In this document: positions 23,835 to 32,447 of the stretch, piece by piece
Layout: each line of letters opens with the position of its first letter
Numbering within the stretch: the first letter of the stretch is position 1
Assembly (NCBI GenBank): GCA_902475535.1
Contig: CABRZR010000009.1
Location: 35,704 to 99,703 of the forward strand
Reading direction: 5' to 3'
Length of the DNA: 64,000 bases
From: QAMH01 sp900556425
Lineage (GTDB): Bacteria > Actinomycetota > Coriobacteriia > Coriobacteriales > QAMH01
Translations under genes and position numbers: made by a program
Notes under the pieces: generated by a model
What the model was told of the DNA's origin: nothing
The model's database searches: none
The model's input: the letters and a program-made list of their open reading frames with translations, nothing else

Positions 23835-24793
23835 TTGCTGCCTCCATCCACATGCTTTTCAAGCCATGCGGCGACGTCATCATATACGCGCATGTGGTCG
23901 TCCTCGTTCAAGATCTCGTGGCGCATGCCCGCGTATATCTCGACTTCGACATCCTGCACGCCGGCTTTTTGCATCATGGCGGCGACTTTTCTGACGCCTT
24001 CGCCCATGGAGCCCACGGGATCTTCGGCGCCGGCGATGAAGAGCAGGGGGAGCCCGTGCGGCACGGCCTGTATGGTCGCGGGCGAGCACGCTTCCTTGGT
24101 GAGCGCCGTGAGCGTCGCGTAGCCGCCGGCGGGGAACATGAAGCCGGATTTGTCATCGGCAAGGTAGCGATCGACGTTCTCCTGGCTGGCAGAGATCCAA
24201 TCTGCCTCGGTGCGCGCATCATCGATGACCTTGTTGAAGGCGCCGACGCCCATGTAATCCAACAGCTTGCTCTTGTAGTTCTTGCCACGGATGGCGGACA
24301 TGGCACGCGCGAGCGCATTTCCCGCCTTCGATACCACAGGAGGGATGTAGCCCGTGCCACAGAGTATGGCACCGGCCAGGCCTTCGCCATGGCGTGCGAT
24401 GTAATCGCGCATGATGTAGCTCCCCATCGAATGACCAAAGACGAAGTAGGGGAGTCCCGCTGGGGTGCGCGCCAGCATGAGCGAGCGCATGCGATGCACA
24501 TCCTCGATAAGGTGATTCGCGCCGTTGCGGGGGTCGAAGCCGCCCCAAGGCACATTGCCCGAGACGCTGTCGCCATGGGCGAGGTGGTCGTAGCCGCCAA
24601 CGATGAAGCCCTTGCTTGCCAGGAAGCGCGCGAAGTCATCATAGCGCTCGATGTGCTCGGCCATGCCATGGGCGATTTGCACGATGCCACGTGGTTTCGC
24701 GCAGCTTTCATCGCGCCAGATGTAGCCGTGTATGGTTGTTTCGGTATCGGTGCTTGCAAACGAGATGGGCTCTTGCATGATGCTGTCAGTCAT
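23831..24793 (-). CDS. alpha/beta hydrolase, monoacylglycerol lipase-like
   Basis: The 320-residue cytoplasmic serine hydrolase has IVQIAHGMAEH (about 38-48) with the oxyanion HG motif, nucleophile elbow F-G-H-S-M-G-S (about 120), acid near AGAEDPVGSMG, and His in Y-A-G-M-R-H-E-I-L-N-E. These are typical of monoacylglycerol lipases and lysophospholipases. AGGAGG precedes the ATG at 24793. It overlaps glpK by 4 nt, which supports release of glycerol from a lipid as its role. A longer frame upstream is not translated from a good start. Confidence 0.87.
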   Translation of the reverse strand: MTDSIMQEPISFASTDTETTIHGYIWRDESCAKPRGIVQIAHGMAEHIERYDDFARFLASKGFIVGGYDHLAHGDSVSGNVPWGGFDPRNGANHLIEDVHRMRSLMLARTPAGLPYFVFGHSMGSYIMRDYIARHGEGLAGAILCGTGYIPPVVSKAGNALARAMSAIRGKNYKSKLLDYMGVGAFNKVIDDARTEADWISASQENVDRYLADDKSGFMFPAGGYATLTALTKEACSPATIQAVPHGLPLLFIAGAEDPVGSMGEGVRKVAAMMQKAGVQDVEVEIYAGMRHEILNEDDHMRVYDDVAAWLEKHVDGGSK

Positions 24794-24806
24794 GGTGCCT
24801 CCTCGG

Positions 24807-24835
24807 GTGACGTTCGATGTGTGCAATATTATAAT
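24807..24835 (+). promoter_or_regulatory. leaderless promoter of the flippase-like gene
   Basis: GTGACG (24807-24812; TGAC matches the consensus) and TATAAT (24830-24835) are 17 bp apart. The ATG begins 6 nt after the -10, so transcription should start at the ATG. No Shine-Dalgarno is present. Confidence 0.65.
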
Positions 24836-24841
24836 CGCGCT

Positions 24842-26233
24842 ATGGAACGAAGACCCAACAAAGCACGCAAGCAAGGCGCGATTGCGCGACTGGTGAACCA
24901 CTGGATTGACCGCCTCGTCGGGGCGGCGACGCAACGCTCGCTTACGAATCAGGAAGAGCAGTACTCTCCCCATCAGACCACGCGCGACTTCATCTTCAAT
25001 AGCGTCGGCATCGGCGTATGGGGCGTCGTGTTTCCGCTGCTCACCATTGTCATCACGCAGCTTGTCGGCGCCGATCAAGCTGGCATCTTCTCGCTTGCCT
25101 TTGTGACCGGCACCCTGCTCATGATCATCGGCAATTACGGCGTGCGCACCTATCAGGTGTCGGATATCGACGAGGACCATTCCTTCGCGGATTATCAAAT
25201 CAACCGCATACTCACCTGTATTCTTATGGTTATCGTGGGCTATGTGTATTGCTGCATCCGCGGTTATGAGTCCGACATGTTCGTCATCAGCATGGGCGTG
25301 TATCTGTATCGCATGATTGACGCGCTCGCCGATGTCTACGAAGGGCGCTTGCAGCAAGTCGACAAGATGTATCTCGCGGGCATCTCGCAGGCCTTCCGAA
25401 GTGCCGTCGTGCTCATCGTGTTCAGCGTCGTGCTCTTCATCACGCGCAACCTTGGCTTCTCGTGCATCGTCATGGCGATTGTCGCTGCGGCAAGCTTGCT
25501 TGTGCTCACGGTACCGCTTGCCTATATGGAGACGCCCAAGTCGCGCCGCTGGAACATGAAGGGCGTCGTCAACCTCTTCAAGCGCTGCTTCCCCGTCTTC
25601 GTCGCGTTGTTCCTCTACTGTCTCATCGACAACATGCCCAAGTTCATGATGGAGGGCCCGCTGTCCTATGACAACCAGCTGTACTTCAACGTGCTCTACT
25701 TTCCTGCGCAGGGCATCTTGCTCACGGCAAGTCTGCTCTACAAGCCGCTGCTGTTGCGTTTGGCCGCAGCCTGGGAGAATCCCGACGAGCATCGTACGTT
25801 CAATATCATCATGATGGCGGTGTTCGGCGCGATTATCGCCATCACCGTCTTCAACCTCATCATCATGAACTGGATTGGCATTCCGATCATGAGCGTGCTG
25901 TACAACACGGACTTCGAGCAGTTCAGGGTCCTCATGAACCTCATGATCGTTGCCGGTGGCATTACGGCGGCCATCGACTTCATCTATCAGATCATCACCG
26001 TTCAGCGCCGTCAGAACAGCGTCGTGAAGCTCTATCTCATCACGTTCGCGTTCTCGCTCATTGCCTCGTTTGCGCTTATCAACTCCATCGGTCTCATGGG
26101 CGCTGTCATCACCTATCTGGCCGAGATGTGCCTGCTGCTCATTTTGATCGTGCTGCAGTTCGCGAACATCAGCGTGCACACGCGCAGGCGTCCGACCGCG
26201 AGGCTCGAGAACTCCAGCCGGTTCTGGGGGTAG
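24842..26233 (+). CDS. polysaccharide-biosynthesis-type (MATE/MOP flippase-like) membrane protein
   Basis: The 463-residue protein has about 12 membrane helices and the MOP superfamily look: D-F-I-F-N-S-V-G-I-G-V-W-G-V-V-F-P-L-L-T-I-V-I at 50-72, then GADQAGIFSLAF. It probably moves lipid-linked or polyisoprenyl-linked sugars across the membrane. A basic soluble stretch (1-45) precedes the first helix. The leaderless promoter decides the start at 24842; the frame continues upstream without support. Two nt separate it from tilS, so the two are co-transcribed. The partner glycan genes are not in the window. Confidence 0.82.
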   Translation: MERRPNKARKQGAIARLVNHWIDRLVGAATQRSLTNQEEQYSPHQTTRDFIFNSVGIGVWGVVFPLLTIVITQLVGADQAGIFSLAFVTGTLLMIIGNYGVRTYQVSDIDEDHSFADYQINRILTCILMVIVGYVYCCIRGYESDMFVISMGVYLYRMIDALADVYEGRLQQVDKMYLAGISQAFRSAVVLIVFSVVLFITRNLGFSCIVMAIVAAASLLVLTVPLAYMETPKSRRWNMKGVVNLFKRCFPVFVALFLYCLIDNMPKFMMEGPLSYDNQLYFNVLYFPAQGILLTASLLYKPLLLRLAAAWENPDEHRTFNIIMMAVFGAIIAITVFNLIIMNWIGIPIMSVLYNTDFEQFRVLMNLMIVAGGITAAIDFIYQIITVQRRQNSVVKLYLITFAFSLIASFALINSIGLMGAVITYLAEMCLLLILIVLQFANISVHTRRRPTARLENSSRFWG

Positions 26234-26235
26234 GC

Positions 26236-27261
26236 ATGGCCGAAGCGCAGGCAAAGATTCCCGTGCTGCTCATGGTTTCGGGTGGCTCGGATTCCACGGC
26301 CTTGCTCGAGCTCGTCTGCGCGTATGTTGCAGGCGAAGGCTCCGATGATGAGCTTTTCGCGATGCTTGCGGACTCGTTACCCGTTCCCGATCGCATCGCA
26401 CCCTTTGTCCTGCACGTGAACCATATGCTGCGCGGCGAGGATTCCGATGGTGACGAACGCTTCGTGCACGAGCTTTGCAAGGAGCTTGACGTACCTTGCG
26501 AGGTGCAGCGCGTGGATATAGGAGCCCTTGCGCGTTCGCGCAGGGGAGGCATGGAGGCCATCGCACGTGAGGAGCGCTATCGTCTGGCGTCTTTGGCGCT
26601 GGACCGCGCTTGCGCTCGGGTGGGTGCCAAGGACGGGCTCATCTGCACCGCGCATACGATTGACGATCGCGTCGAGACCTTCTTCATGCGCGCTCTCGTG
26701 GGAACGGGCCCCGGGGGTCTTGCGTCCATTCCGCGCGTCCGCGGCAATCTACGTCGTCCATTGCTCGACGCATCGCGCGAGCAGCTGCGCGATTGGCTGA
26801 GGAAGCGCCATTCGGACACGGCAGACGAGGGGCTTTGGCGTGAGGACGAGACGAATCTTACGGGTGATAACTTCCGCAGCCGCGTGCGGCGCGAGCTCAT
26901 CCCCGTGCTTCGCGAGCTGCGCCCGGGGTTCGAGGGTTCGCTTGCCCAGACCATGGACCTCATTGCCGATGAGGATGAGGCGCTGCGGTGTCAGGCGGAT
27001 TCGATTGCCTACCGGACGCTCGTGTGGGATGGCGAGACCGCGTCCATGCCAGTCGAGGCGCTACGCTCGCTCGATCGGTCCATGGCACGCCGCGCGATGC
27101 GCGCCTGCCTGCTTGTGGTCAATCCCGATGCTCGTCTCGAGGCTGGTCAGATTGATCGGGTCCTCGACGGGATGGAGGACGAGGGCTTCACGACCGAGGT
27201 CTCGGGTGGCCTGCGCGTGAGCATATCAGGTGATGCGCTCGTCATCCGCAAAGCGCAGTAA
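26236..27261 (+). CDS. tilS: tRNA(Ile)-lysidine synthetase
   Basis: The 341-residue protein has the PP-loop ATPase motif VSGGSDSTALL (about 14-24). HVNHMLRGEDSDGDERFV (about 62) and CTAHTIDDRVETFFMRALVGTGPGGLASI (about 139) are the TilS signatures. It converts the wobble cytidine of tRNA-Ile(CAU) to lysidine, changing its decoding to AUA. The C-terminal domain is short, as in other actinobacterial forms. The ATG at 26236 follows GGGGGT and comes 2 nt after the flippase stop. It ends in a perfect palindromic terminator. Confidence 0.93.
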   Translation: MAEAQAKIPVLLMVSGGSDSTALLELVCAYVAGEGSDDELFAMLADSLPVPDRIAPFVLHVNHMLRGEDSDGDERFVHELCKELDVPCEVQRVDIGALARSRRGGMEAIAREERYRLASLALDRACARVGAKDGLICTAHTIDDRVETFFMRALVGTGPGGLASIPRVRGNLRRPLLDASREQLRDWLRKRHSDTADEGLWREDETNLTGDNFRSRVRRELIPVLRELRPGFEGSLAQTMDLIADEDEALRCQADSIAYRTLVWDGETASMPVEALRSLDRSMARRAMRACLLVVNPDARLEAGQIDRVLDGMEDEGFTTEVSGGLRVSISGDALVIRKAQ

Positions 27262-27295
27262 TGAGACAAAAGTGGCCCGGCCACTTTTGTCTCAT
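27261..27295. terminator. family-2 perfect palindrome between tilS and the DUF4353 gene
   Basis: ATGAGACAAAAGTGGCC and its exact complement, with one central base (17+1+17). It begins at the last base of the tilS stop codon and ends 7 bases before the stop of the convergent gene, so it can terminate both. Confidence 0.85.
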
Positions 27296-27301
27296 TTCCT
27301 C

Positions 27302-28729
27302 TCATCGTACGATGATGCTCGCACATCCCGGGGCCGAGGCAGTCACCGCTTGGAAGGCCTTGGGGGAGACGTAGGAGACGATGACGGCACCAGACGCGTC
27401 CATGACCTCGACGGTCGAGCCTGCGCTTCCGCTCGTGCGCTCCATGAGGTGCGCTTGCAGGCCGCCGGTGAAGTCCTCGGCCATGGCGGCGCTACCCATG
27501 AGGATGACGTTGCCGCCGTTGACGGTCGCCTCGTACTCGTAGTCCAGGCCACTGTCGTCAGAGTTCGAAGCGCCGTTCACGAACACGGTTCCGCCGTTGA
27601 TCTCGATGTAGCCATTGGAGTCCAGGCCATCACCGCCGGCGTTCACGACAAGCGTGCCGCCGTTGATCTGGATGAGGCATTCCTCGCTTGCGCCGGGCAT
27701 CGCCATGGCGCCTCCCTGTCGGCCGGGGCCAGTCCCATCTTGAGGCTTGTCGCCTTGCCTATCGGGTGGGGTCGTTCCGTTCCGGGGTGGCTCCTCACCC
27801 TGGGGCATGGCGGGCGGTTGATTGTCCTGAGACGCTGCCCCTTGCGACGAGTCGCCCGTGGTCGTCGAATCCTCGGCGGCCGATGCGTTTACGCCGTCAT
27901 CACTTGCCACGATGCTGGTCTCGCCGCCATGCACGAGGATCTTCTCGGCTTCGTAACCCTCCACGCAGCTTTCCACGTTTACCGTGCCGTCCGCGATGTA
28001 GAACAGGTATTCCGAGTGAAACGCGTCATCTCCCGCGTTCACGGTTATGTTTCCTCCGCCAATCTCGACGGCGTCGTTGCCGCGCACGGCATCCTCGACG
28101 CTCGTAACGCTGATGGTGCCGCCGGTGATGACCATGTCGTCCTTGGAAGTGATGCCATGACGATAGTTGCCGGTTACCTGGAGCGCACCCGAGCCGTTGA
28201 TGGTCAGGTCATCCTTGGAATACAGTGCGGCGTACGGCTCGTCCTCTCCCTCGGCAAGGGCGTAGTCCGTTCCGTCCGAAAGCGCGTTGGTCGAGTCGTC
28301 GGCAAGCGTGAGGAAGACCTTGTCGGCCTGGTCGACCTGAATGGCGGGACCGTCCTCGTTGTGGATGGTGACGCCGTCGAGCACGATTTGCGCCTTGTCT
28401 TCGTCACCCGGCAGGCTCACCACGATCTGGCCATCGGCCAGCGTGCCAGAGACGACATAGGTTCCATCGGCCGATATGGTGACGGTCGACCCGTCGGCTG
28501 TGGCGCCTTCGCCCGTGACGGAGGCACCCGAGCCGTCAAGCACGATTTTGGTCGCGCTTGCCTCGTCGTAGCTGGGGTCGAGATCACGGTCGGTGAAGCG
28601 GAGCTCTTCTTTGGCCATCTTGTCGCTCGGGCTTTCGGATTGCTGATTCTGGCCCGTTCCGGATGCCGAGCATCCGGCGAGGGCGATGACGAGCACCATG
28701 CTCGTCAGGGCGGCGATTACCTTTTTCAT
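27302..28729 (-). CDS. carbohydrate-binding (DUF4353) lipoprotein
   Basis: The product has 475 residues. A lipoprotein signal (ALAGCS, Cys at about 20) places it on the outer face of the membrane. Residues about 60-290 and 340-475 form beta-helix-like repeats with G-G-x-I/V-x-V (e.g. DDMVITGGTISVTSVEDAVRG, then GGGNITVNAGDDAF), the DUF4353 pattern. A disordered Gln/Pro/Gly linker (about 300-340) separates them. It is the last gene of the VTC-DUF4956-DUF4353 operon, starting right after the DUF4956 stop. Likely role: binding or shaping an extracellular polymer. No catalytic motif was recognised. Confidence 0.82.
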   Translation of the reverse strand: MKKVIAALTSMVLVIALAGCSASGTGQNQQSESPSDKMAKEELRFTDRDLDPSYDEASATKIVLDGSGASVTGEGATADGSTVTISADGTYVVSGTLADGQIVVSLPGDEDKAQIVLDGVTIHNEDGPAIQVDQADKVFLTLADDSTNALSDGTDYALAEGEDEPYAALYSKDDLTINGSGALQVTGNYRHGITSKDDMVITGGTISVTSVEDAVRGNDAVEIGGGNITVNAGDDAFHSEYLFYIADGTVNVESCVEGYEAEKILVHGGETSIVASDDGVNASAAEDSTTTGDSSQGAASQDNQPPAMPQGEEPPRNGTTPPDRQGDKPQDGTGPGRQGGAMAMPGASEECLIQINGGTLVVNAGGDGLDSNGYIEINGGTVFVNGASNSDDSGLDYEYEATVNGGNVILMGSAAMAEDFTGGLQAHLMERTSGSAGSTVEVMDASGAVIVSYVSPKAFQAVTASAPGCASIIVR

Positions 28730-29425
28730 CTAGAGCACCTCCTGGGTCTTGGGCGCGTAGCCGAGGGAGATCTTCAGGTTGCCGTTGAGGCAACGCAATT
28801 CGTCGATGAGCGCCTTCTCGAGTCCTTGCTCCTTGAGACGTAGCATGTACTCGAGCTGGAACAGGCTTCCCATGTTCGTCGTCTGCACGTTCATGAGCTT
28901 GTATTCGGTGGCGTACCGCCCGAGGGCTTCCTCGAAGACACCATTATACTCGAGGTCCTCGGGGATGCTGATGCGCAGCATCTTGTCAGGTTCGTGCGGT
29001 TTGCCAAAGGGTGTCATCACATAGATGACGTTCACGATCGCCACGATTGCCGTGAACACGATGGCGAGAATGATGAATCCCATGCCGGTGGCAAGGCCGA
29101 TGGCCATGGCGAGGAACACGCTTCCGATGTCCTTGGCACTGCCGGGGATCGAGCGAAATCGTACGAGATTGAACACGCCCATGACGGCGATGCCTACACC
29201 CAGGTTACCGTTTACCAGCGTGATTACCATCTGGACGATGAGCGGGAGCAGCGCAAGCGTCACCACGAAGTTCTTGCTATGGTCGTGGCGAAACATGTAG
29301 ACGAGTGCGCAGACGATGCCGAGCGCGATGGAGGCGAGGCAGCAGACGAGAAACTCGCCCGAGGTCACCTGCGACGCGAGCGACTGCGAGTTGGCGTAAA
29401 TGGATGTGAGAGCGGAATCAAGCAT
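28730..29425 (-). CDS. DUF4956 membrane protein
   Basis: The 231-residue protein has four membrane helices (about 25-45, 55-75, 80-97 and 103-128) and a cytoplasmic C-terminal domain (about 140-231). The family signature GNLGVGIAVMGVFNLVRFRSIPGSAKDIG is intact. DUF4956 proteins are nearly always encoded with VTC-domain polyphosphate polymerases and CotH or DUF4353 proteins. The start at 29425 (AGGAAAGGA upstream) lies 8 nt inside the end of the VTC gene; the ATG at 29446 is a less likely alternative. It adjoins the DUF4353 gene without a gap. Confidence 0.87.
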   Translation of the reverse strand: MLDSALTSIYANSQSLASQVTSGEFLVCCLASIALGIVCALVYMFRHDHSKNFVVTLALLPLIVQMVITLVNGNLGVGIAVMGVFNLVRFRSIPGSAKDIGSVFLAMAIGLATGMGFIILAIVFTAIVAIVNVIYVMTPFGKPHEPDKMLRISIPEDLEYNGVFEEALGRYATEYKLMNVQTTNMGSLFQLEYMLRLKEQGLEKALIDELRCLNGNLKISLGYAPKTQEVL

Positions 29426-30302
29426 GAGCGGATTTCCTTTCCTCATGACGCGCGGCGGACATGCAGGCGGCCGTGCCGTATTTCGAAAACGATTGGGGGT
29501 AGATGTGTAGCGAGCTCAGGGTATCGGTGAGCCACTGGGGGAGCGCTACGCTCGCCTTGATTTCCATGATTGAGGTGATGGGTTCGAGAATGGGATGGGT
29601 GACCGGATCACCTGCCGCGAGGTCGACGTAGCAAAGCTCGTCATCGAAGGTGATGCGCGGTTCGGCAGCCTCGCCTTGGGGAGCCCAGGCGATACGCCAG
29701 CAGAGTATGGCCGCGGATGGCTCGAGTCCGTCGTAGCGCCCGAGCGCCGCCTCTATCTCGTGGGCAATCTGCACGTCGATCGAACTGGGACAAATGGACA
29801 GGTCATTTGTCCCACTGGCAGTCGTGGGGTGATGTGTCAGGGGGTCAGACCCCTTGACACACGCAAGCGGATACGTCGTCATCGTCGCCTCGTAGGAGGC
29901 GCCGTGCGCGAATGCCCATGCGCCCATGAGCGACATGCGCACGCGTCGCTTGTAGACGATGCCCTTGTACTTCTTCTTGAGTTCGAAGAAGACGGGAATC
30001 GCGAGGAGCATGTCACCGTAGAAGCCTCGCGCGGCGATAAGGCCGTGTTGGCATAGGAAGACGAGGGCTGTGCCATCCTTCTCTCCATAGGCTCGCATGC
30101 GCAGCTTCTCCTTGTACACGGGCTTTTCCAGTGACCGCGCGATGATCGAACGGTCGGGCGTGTCGAGATACACGCTCGTGATGAGCGTGCGTCCGTAGTC
30201 GTCCGGTGACATGAAGCGTCGGGCCGCCGCCTCGATTGCTTGTCTTTGCGCTGCGTCTATCAGGTACTTCTTCTCACGTCGCTTGAATGTGCTCGTTATC
30301 AT
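29418..30302 (-). CDS. VTC-domain protein (polyphosphate polymerase-like) with in-frame repeat insertions
   Basis: The 294-residue cytoplasmic protein has the tunnel-fold pattern: FKRREKKYLIDAAQ (about 6-19), TSVYLDTPDRSIIARSLEKP (about 42-61), KEKLRMRAYG (about 64-73), FFELKKKYKGIVYKRRVRMSL (about 105-125), and FSKYGTA at the end. Its basic residues line a nucleotide/polyphosphate tunnel in the yeast homologue. Two stretches do not fit the fold: about 78-102, and 147-172, where the DNA is a pair of palindromes (29786-29861). The reading frame stays open across both. Activity is therefore uncertain. A possible response-regulator site and promoter lie just upstream. Confidence 0.82.
   Translation of the reverse strand: MITSTFKRREKKYLIDAAQRQAIEAAARRFMSPDDYGRTLITSVYLDTPDRSIIARSLEKPVYKEKLRMRAYGEKDGTALVFLCQHGLIAARGFYGDMLLAIPVFFELKKKYKGIVYKRRVRMSLMGAWAFAHGASYEATMTTYPLACVKGSDPLTHHPTTASGTNDLSICPSSIDVQIAHEIEAALGRYDGLEPSAAILCWRIAWAPQGEAAEPRITFDDELCYVDLAAGDPVTHPILEPITSIMEIKASVALPQWLTDTLSSLHIYPQSFSKYGTAACMSAARHEERKSAHA
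29786..29861. repeat. two family-2 palindromes inside the VTC gene
   Basis: TGGGACAAATG/CATTTGTCCCA (29786-29814, 11-bp arms) and TGTGTCAGGGGGTC/GACCCCTTGACACA (29833-29861, one mismatch). Both are in frame and add about 26 residues to the VTC protein. The same type of element is intergenic elsewhere. Confidence 0.8.
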
Positions 30303-30333
30303 CGCGTCTTCCTCCCCGTGCCTTCGGGAGGAG

Positions 30334-30378
30334 ATGATAGGGATGCAAGATTGAACGAAGATTGAACCCTCGTGAACC
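30334..30378 (-). promoter_or_regulatory. putative response-regulator boxes and promoter of the VTC operon
   Basis: On the minus strand GTTCAATCTT occurs twice with an exact 11-bp period (30347-30367), and a third half-match (GTTCACG) lies one period further upstream. A -10-like TATCAT (30334-30339) follows 7 bp downstream. Direct repeats with 11-bp spacing over a missing -35 are typical of OmpR/PhoB activators. The regulator at 31646-32341 is the natural candidate. Confidence 0.6.
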
Positions 30379-30389
30379 GTGCGATTTCG

Positions 30390-31649
30390 TCACTTCGTGG
30401 GGATACGTACCGTGAAGGTGATGGAGGGAGCTTGCTCGTTGAGGTTGACGTCAATTGTCCCGCCGTGTGCATTGACGATGCTTTGCGCGATGGCGAGGCC
30501 GAGCCCGTAATGCGAGCTTGCGTTATCGGTTGCCTCATTCGTGCGGGCCTCATCACCGCGCATGAAGCGTTCGAAGAGCCTGGCGTCTTTCAGGCGCTCG
30601 GTGTCTTCGGGCTCTATCGCGTTGCTTACCGAGATCTGCGCGCTGGCTCCGGCGTGAGCAAGCGATAGCTCCACTGTCGTATTTGCCGCTCCATGGCTTA
30701 TGGCATTGTCGAGCAGTATGGCGACAAGGCGCGAGAGCTCGGGCGCGTTGCCCTTGACCTCGACACCGTCCGAAATCTTGCCTTCGAGCTGCATGTCACG
30801 CTCGAAGGCGACGGGCTCATGAGAGAGACATTCGGCCTCGACAAGGTGGCTCAGGTCCACCTTCTCGCGCGTCATCGCGTTGCTTTCGGTGCGAGCGAGC
30901 TCCAGAAGCTGTGTCACGAGCACGCCCATCTGCTCGTTTTCATGGCGGATGTTCGCAAGCCAGGGGTTGTCGCCCACCTCGCGCTGGAGGAGCTCGGCGT
31001 TTGCCTCCATCACCGCGACGGGCGTCTTGAGCTCATGCCCCGCGTCCGAGATGAAGCGACGCTGCGCTTCGTAGGCTCGCTGCATGGGCCGCACGATGCG
31101 TCCGGCAAGCCAACGGGCCACGAAGAAGAGCAGGACGAGCATGACGAGCCCCACGATGAGCGTGTATCGAAAGAGCGTCCCCATGCTCTCGGTCACGAGG
31201 GTGTTATCCATGAACGCGACGAGCGTATATCCTGCGGTGCGCTCAACGGCGAACATGAGCGAACCCTCGAGCCCACTGCGTTCGTTCCTGTCAAGCGCGT
31301 TATGGGCAAAGCCGACGAGGTCGCTAACCGTGTAACCGTCTGCATTGATGCTTTCCACGGATACCACTAGTCCATTGGCATCGAAGAGCACGGCGTAAAA
31401 CGGTGCCGAGGAGGGGCTTTCAAATTGGCGTTGCCGCAGATTATCAGGTCGTACGAATCCGGAGGGAAGGCGGTTAGCCTGGTAATTTGCCGCGTAGCTT
31501 TCGAGCATATGCGTGTTGCGATCATAGACCTCGGCATAGCTGAACGCGTAGATGGCGGCGAGCGTGGCGACGAAGAGCGTCACGAGTACGGCCATGATGG
31601 CGGCGATGATGCGGCGACGGGATTGTGCGAACAGCGAGGACGTCTTCAT
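30390..31649 (-). CDS. sensor histidine kinase of a two-component system
   Basis: The 419-residue protein has two membrane helices (about 13-36 and 160-182) around an extracytoplasmic sensor domain of about 120 residues. The H box is FISDAGHELKTPVAV, the N box LLDNAISHG and the G box HYGLGLAIAQSIV, all complete. It autophosphorylates on the H-box His. The start overlaps the response regulator stop by 4 nt. It is followed 87 nt downstream by the VTC operon in the same direction. Confidence 0.93.
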   Translation of the reverse strand: MKTSSLFAQSRRRIIAAIMAVLVTLFVATLAAIYAFSYAEVYDRNTHMLESYAANYQANRLPSGFVRPDNLRQRQFESPSSAPFYAVLFDANGLVVSVESINADGYTVSDLVGFAHNALDRNERSGLEGSLMFAVERTAGYTLVAFMDNTLVTESMGTLFRYTLIVGLVMLVLLFFVARWLAGRIVRPMQRAYEAQRRFISDAGHELKTPVAVMEANAELLQREVGDNPWLANIRHENEQMGVLVTQLLELARTESNAMTREKVDLSHLVEAECLSHEPVAFERDMQLEGKISDGVEVKGNAPELSRLVAILLDNAISHGAANTTVELSLAHAGASAQISVSNAIEPEDTERLKDARLFERFMRGDEARTNEATDNASSHYGLGLAIAQSIVNAHGGTIDVNLNEQAPSITFTVRIPTK

Positions 31650-32341
31650 GAGTGCACCTCAGGCGGAAGCTGAAGCTCGTAGCCCACGCCACGCACGGCC
31701 TTGATTTTCGAGGCCGACCCGATGAACGCGAGCTTCTTTCTTGTGAAGGTGAGGTAGACCTCGATCTTGTTGTACTCTGCGTCGCTGTCGTAGCCCCAGA
31801 CGCGTTGCGCGAGCTGGTCGCGCGTGAGTATGCGTCCGCGGTTGCGCAGGAAGTACTCGAGGATGCGAAACTCCTTGTCGCCAAGTCGCACGCTCTCACC
31901 GGTGTGGATGTTGCGCAGGGTGAGCGTCGCTTCATCAAGGGCAATGTCACCGCCGGAAAGCTGCGTGTCGTCATTCAAACCGCTGCCGCGGCGCACGAGG
32001 GCACGCAGGCGCGCGAGCAGCTCCTCGGTGAGAAACGGCTTGGTGAGGTAGTCATCGGCTCCGCTATCGAGCCCCTGCACCTTGTCCTCGAGCTCTCCAC
32101 GGGCGGTGAGCATGAGGATGGGGGTGGAGATGCCCTCGCGTCGCAGGGCGCTCGTGATGGCAAAGCCGTCGGATCCGGGAAGCATCACGTCGAGGATGAG
32201 GGCATCGTAGACGTTTGCCTGGGCTGCCAGTAGTGCTTCGGTGCCATTGGCAAACCAGTCGACGTCATAGCCCTCTTGGCGCAACAGTTCCAGGAGCGCC
32301 TCTGCCATGCGTCGCTCGTCTTCGGCAAGCAAGAGCTTCAT
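31646..32341 (-). CDS. OmpR-family response regulator
   Basis: The 231-residue protein has a receiver domain (1-118) with acidic pocket E7-D8, phospho-acceptor in LILDVMLPGSDGF (D51 region), T in LTARGE, and K in DDYLTKPF. A C-terminal winged-helix domain follows (about 135-228; R-V-W-G-Y-D-S-D-A-E-Y-N-K-I-E-V-Y is the recognition region). It pairs with the kinase, whose start it overlaps. A likely DNA target is the 11-bp-spaced repeat before the VTC operon. Divergent from the riboswitch-controlled symporter. Confidence 0.93.
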   Translation of the reverse strand: MKLLLAEDERRMAEALLELLRQEGYDVDWFANGTEALLAAQANVYDALILDVMLPGSDGFAITSALRREGISTPILMLTARGELEDKVQGLDSGADDYLTKPFLTEELLARLRALVRRGSGLNDDTQLSGGDIALDEATLTLRNIHTGESVRLGDKEFRILEYFLRNRGRILTRDQLAQRVWGYDSDAEYNKIEVYLTFTRKKLAFIGSASKIKAVRGVGYELQLPPEVHS

Positions 32342-32410
32342 CGTACGACATCCCATCATCTGGCTTCGTGGCGTATCACGCCCATGATAAACGACCGGAC
32401 GGCTCAATGC

Positions 32411-32447
32411 AGAATGAGACAACGTCCCTGAGCAACTGTCTCATTCT
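32411..32447. repeat. family-2 type palindrome upstream of the symporter
   Basis: AGAATGAGACA and TGTCTCATTCT are exact complements around a 15-nt loop. Both flanking genes point away, so here the element cannot serve as a gene terminator. Confidence 0.7.

Noticed and set aside
29786..29861. Frameshift or pseudogene in the VTC gene
   Set aside because: The insertion keeps the frame, and conserved motifs continue after it. It is a possible loss of activity but not a broken gene.
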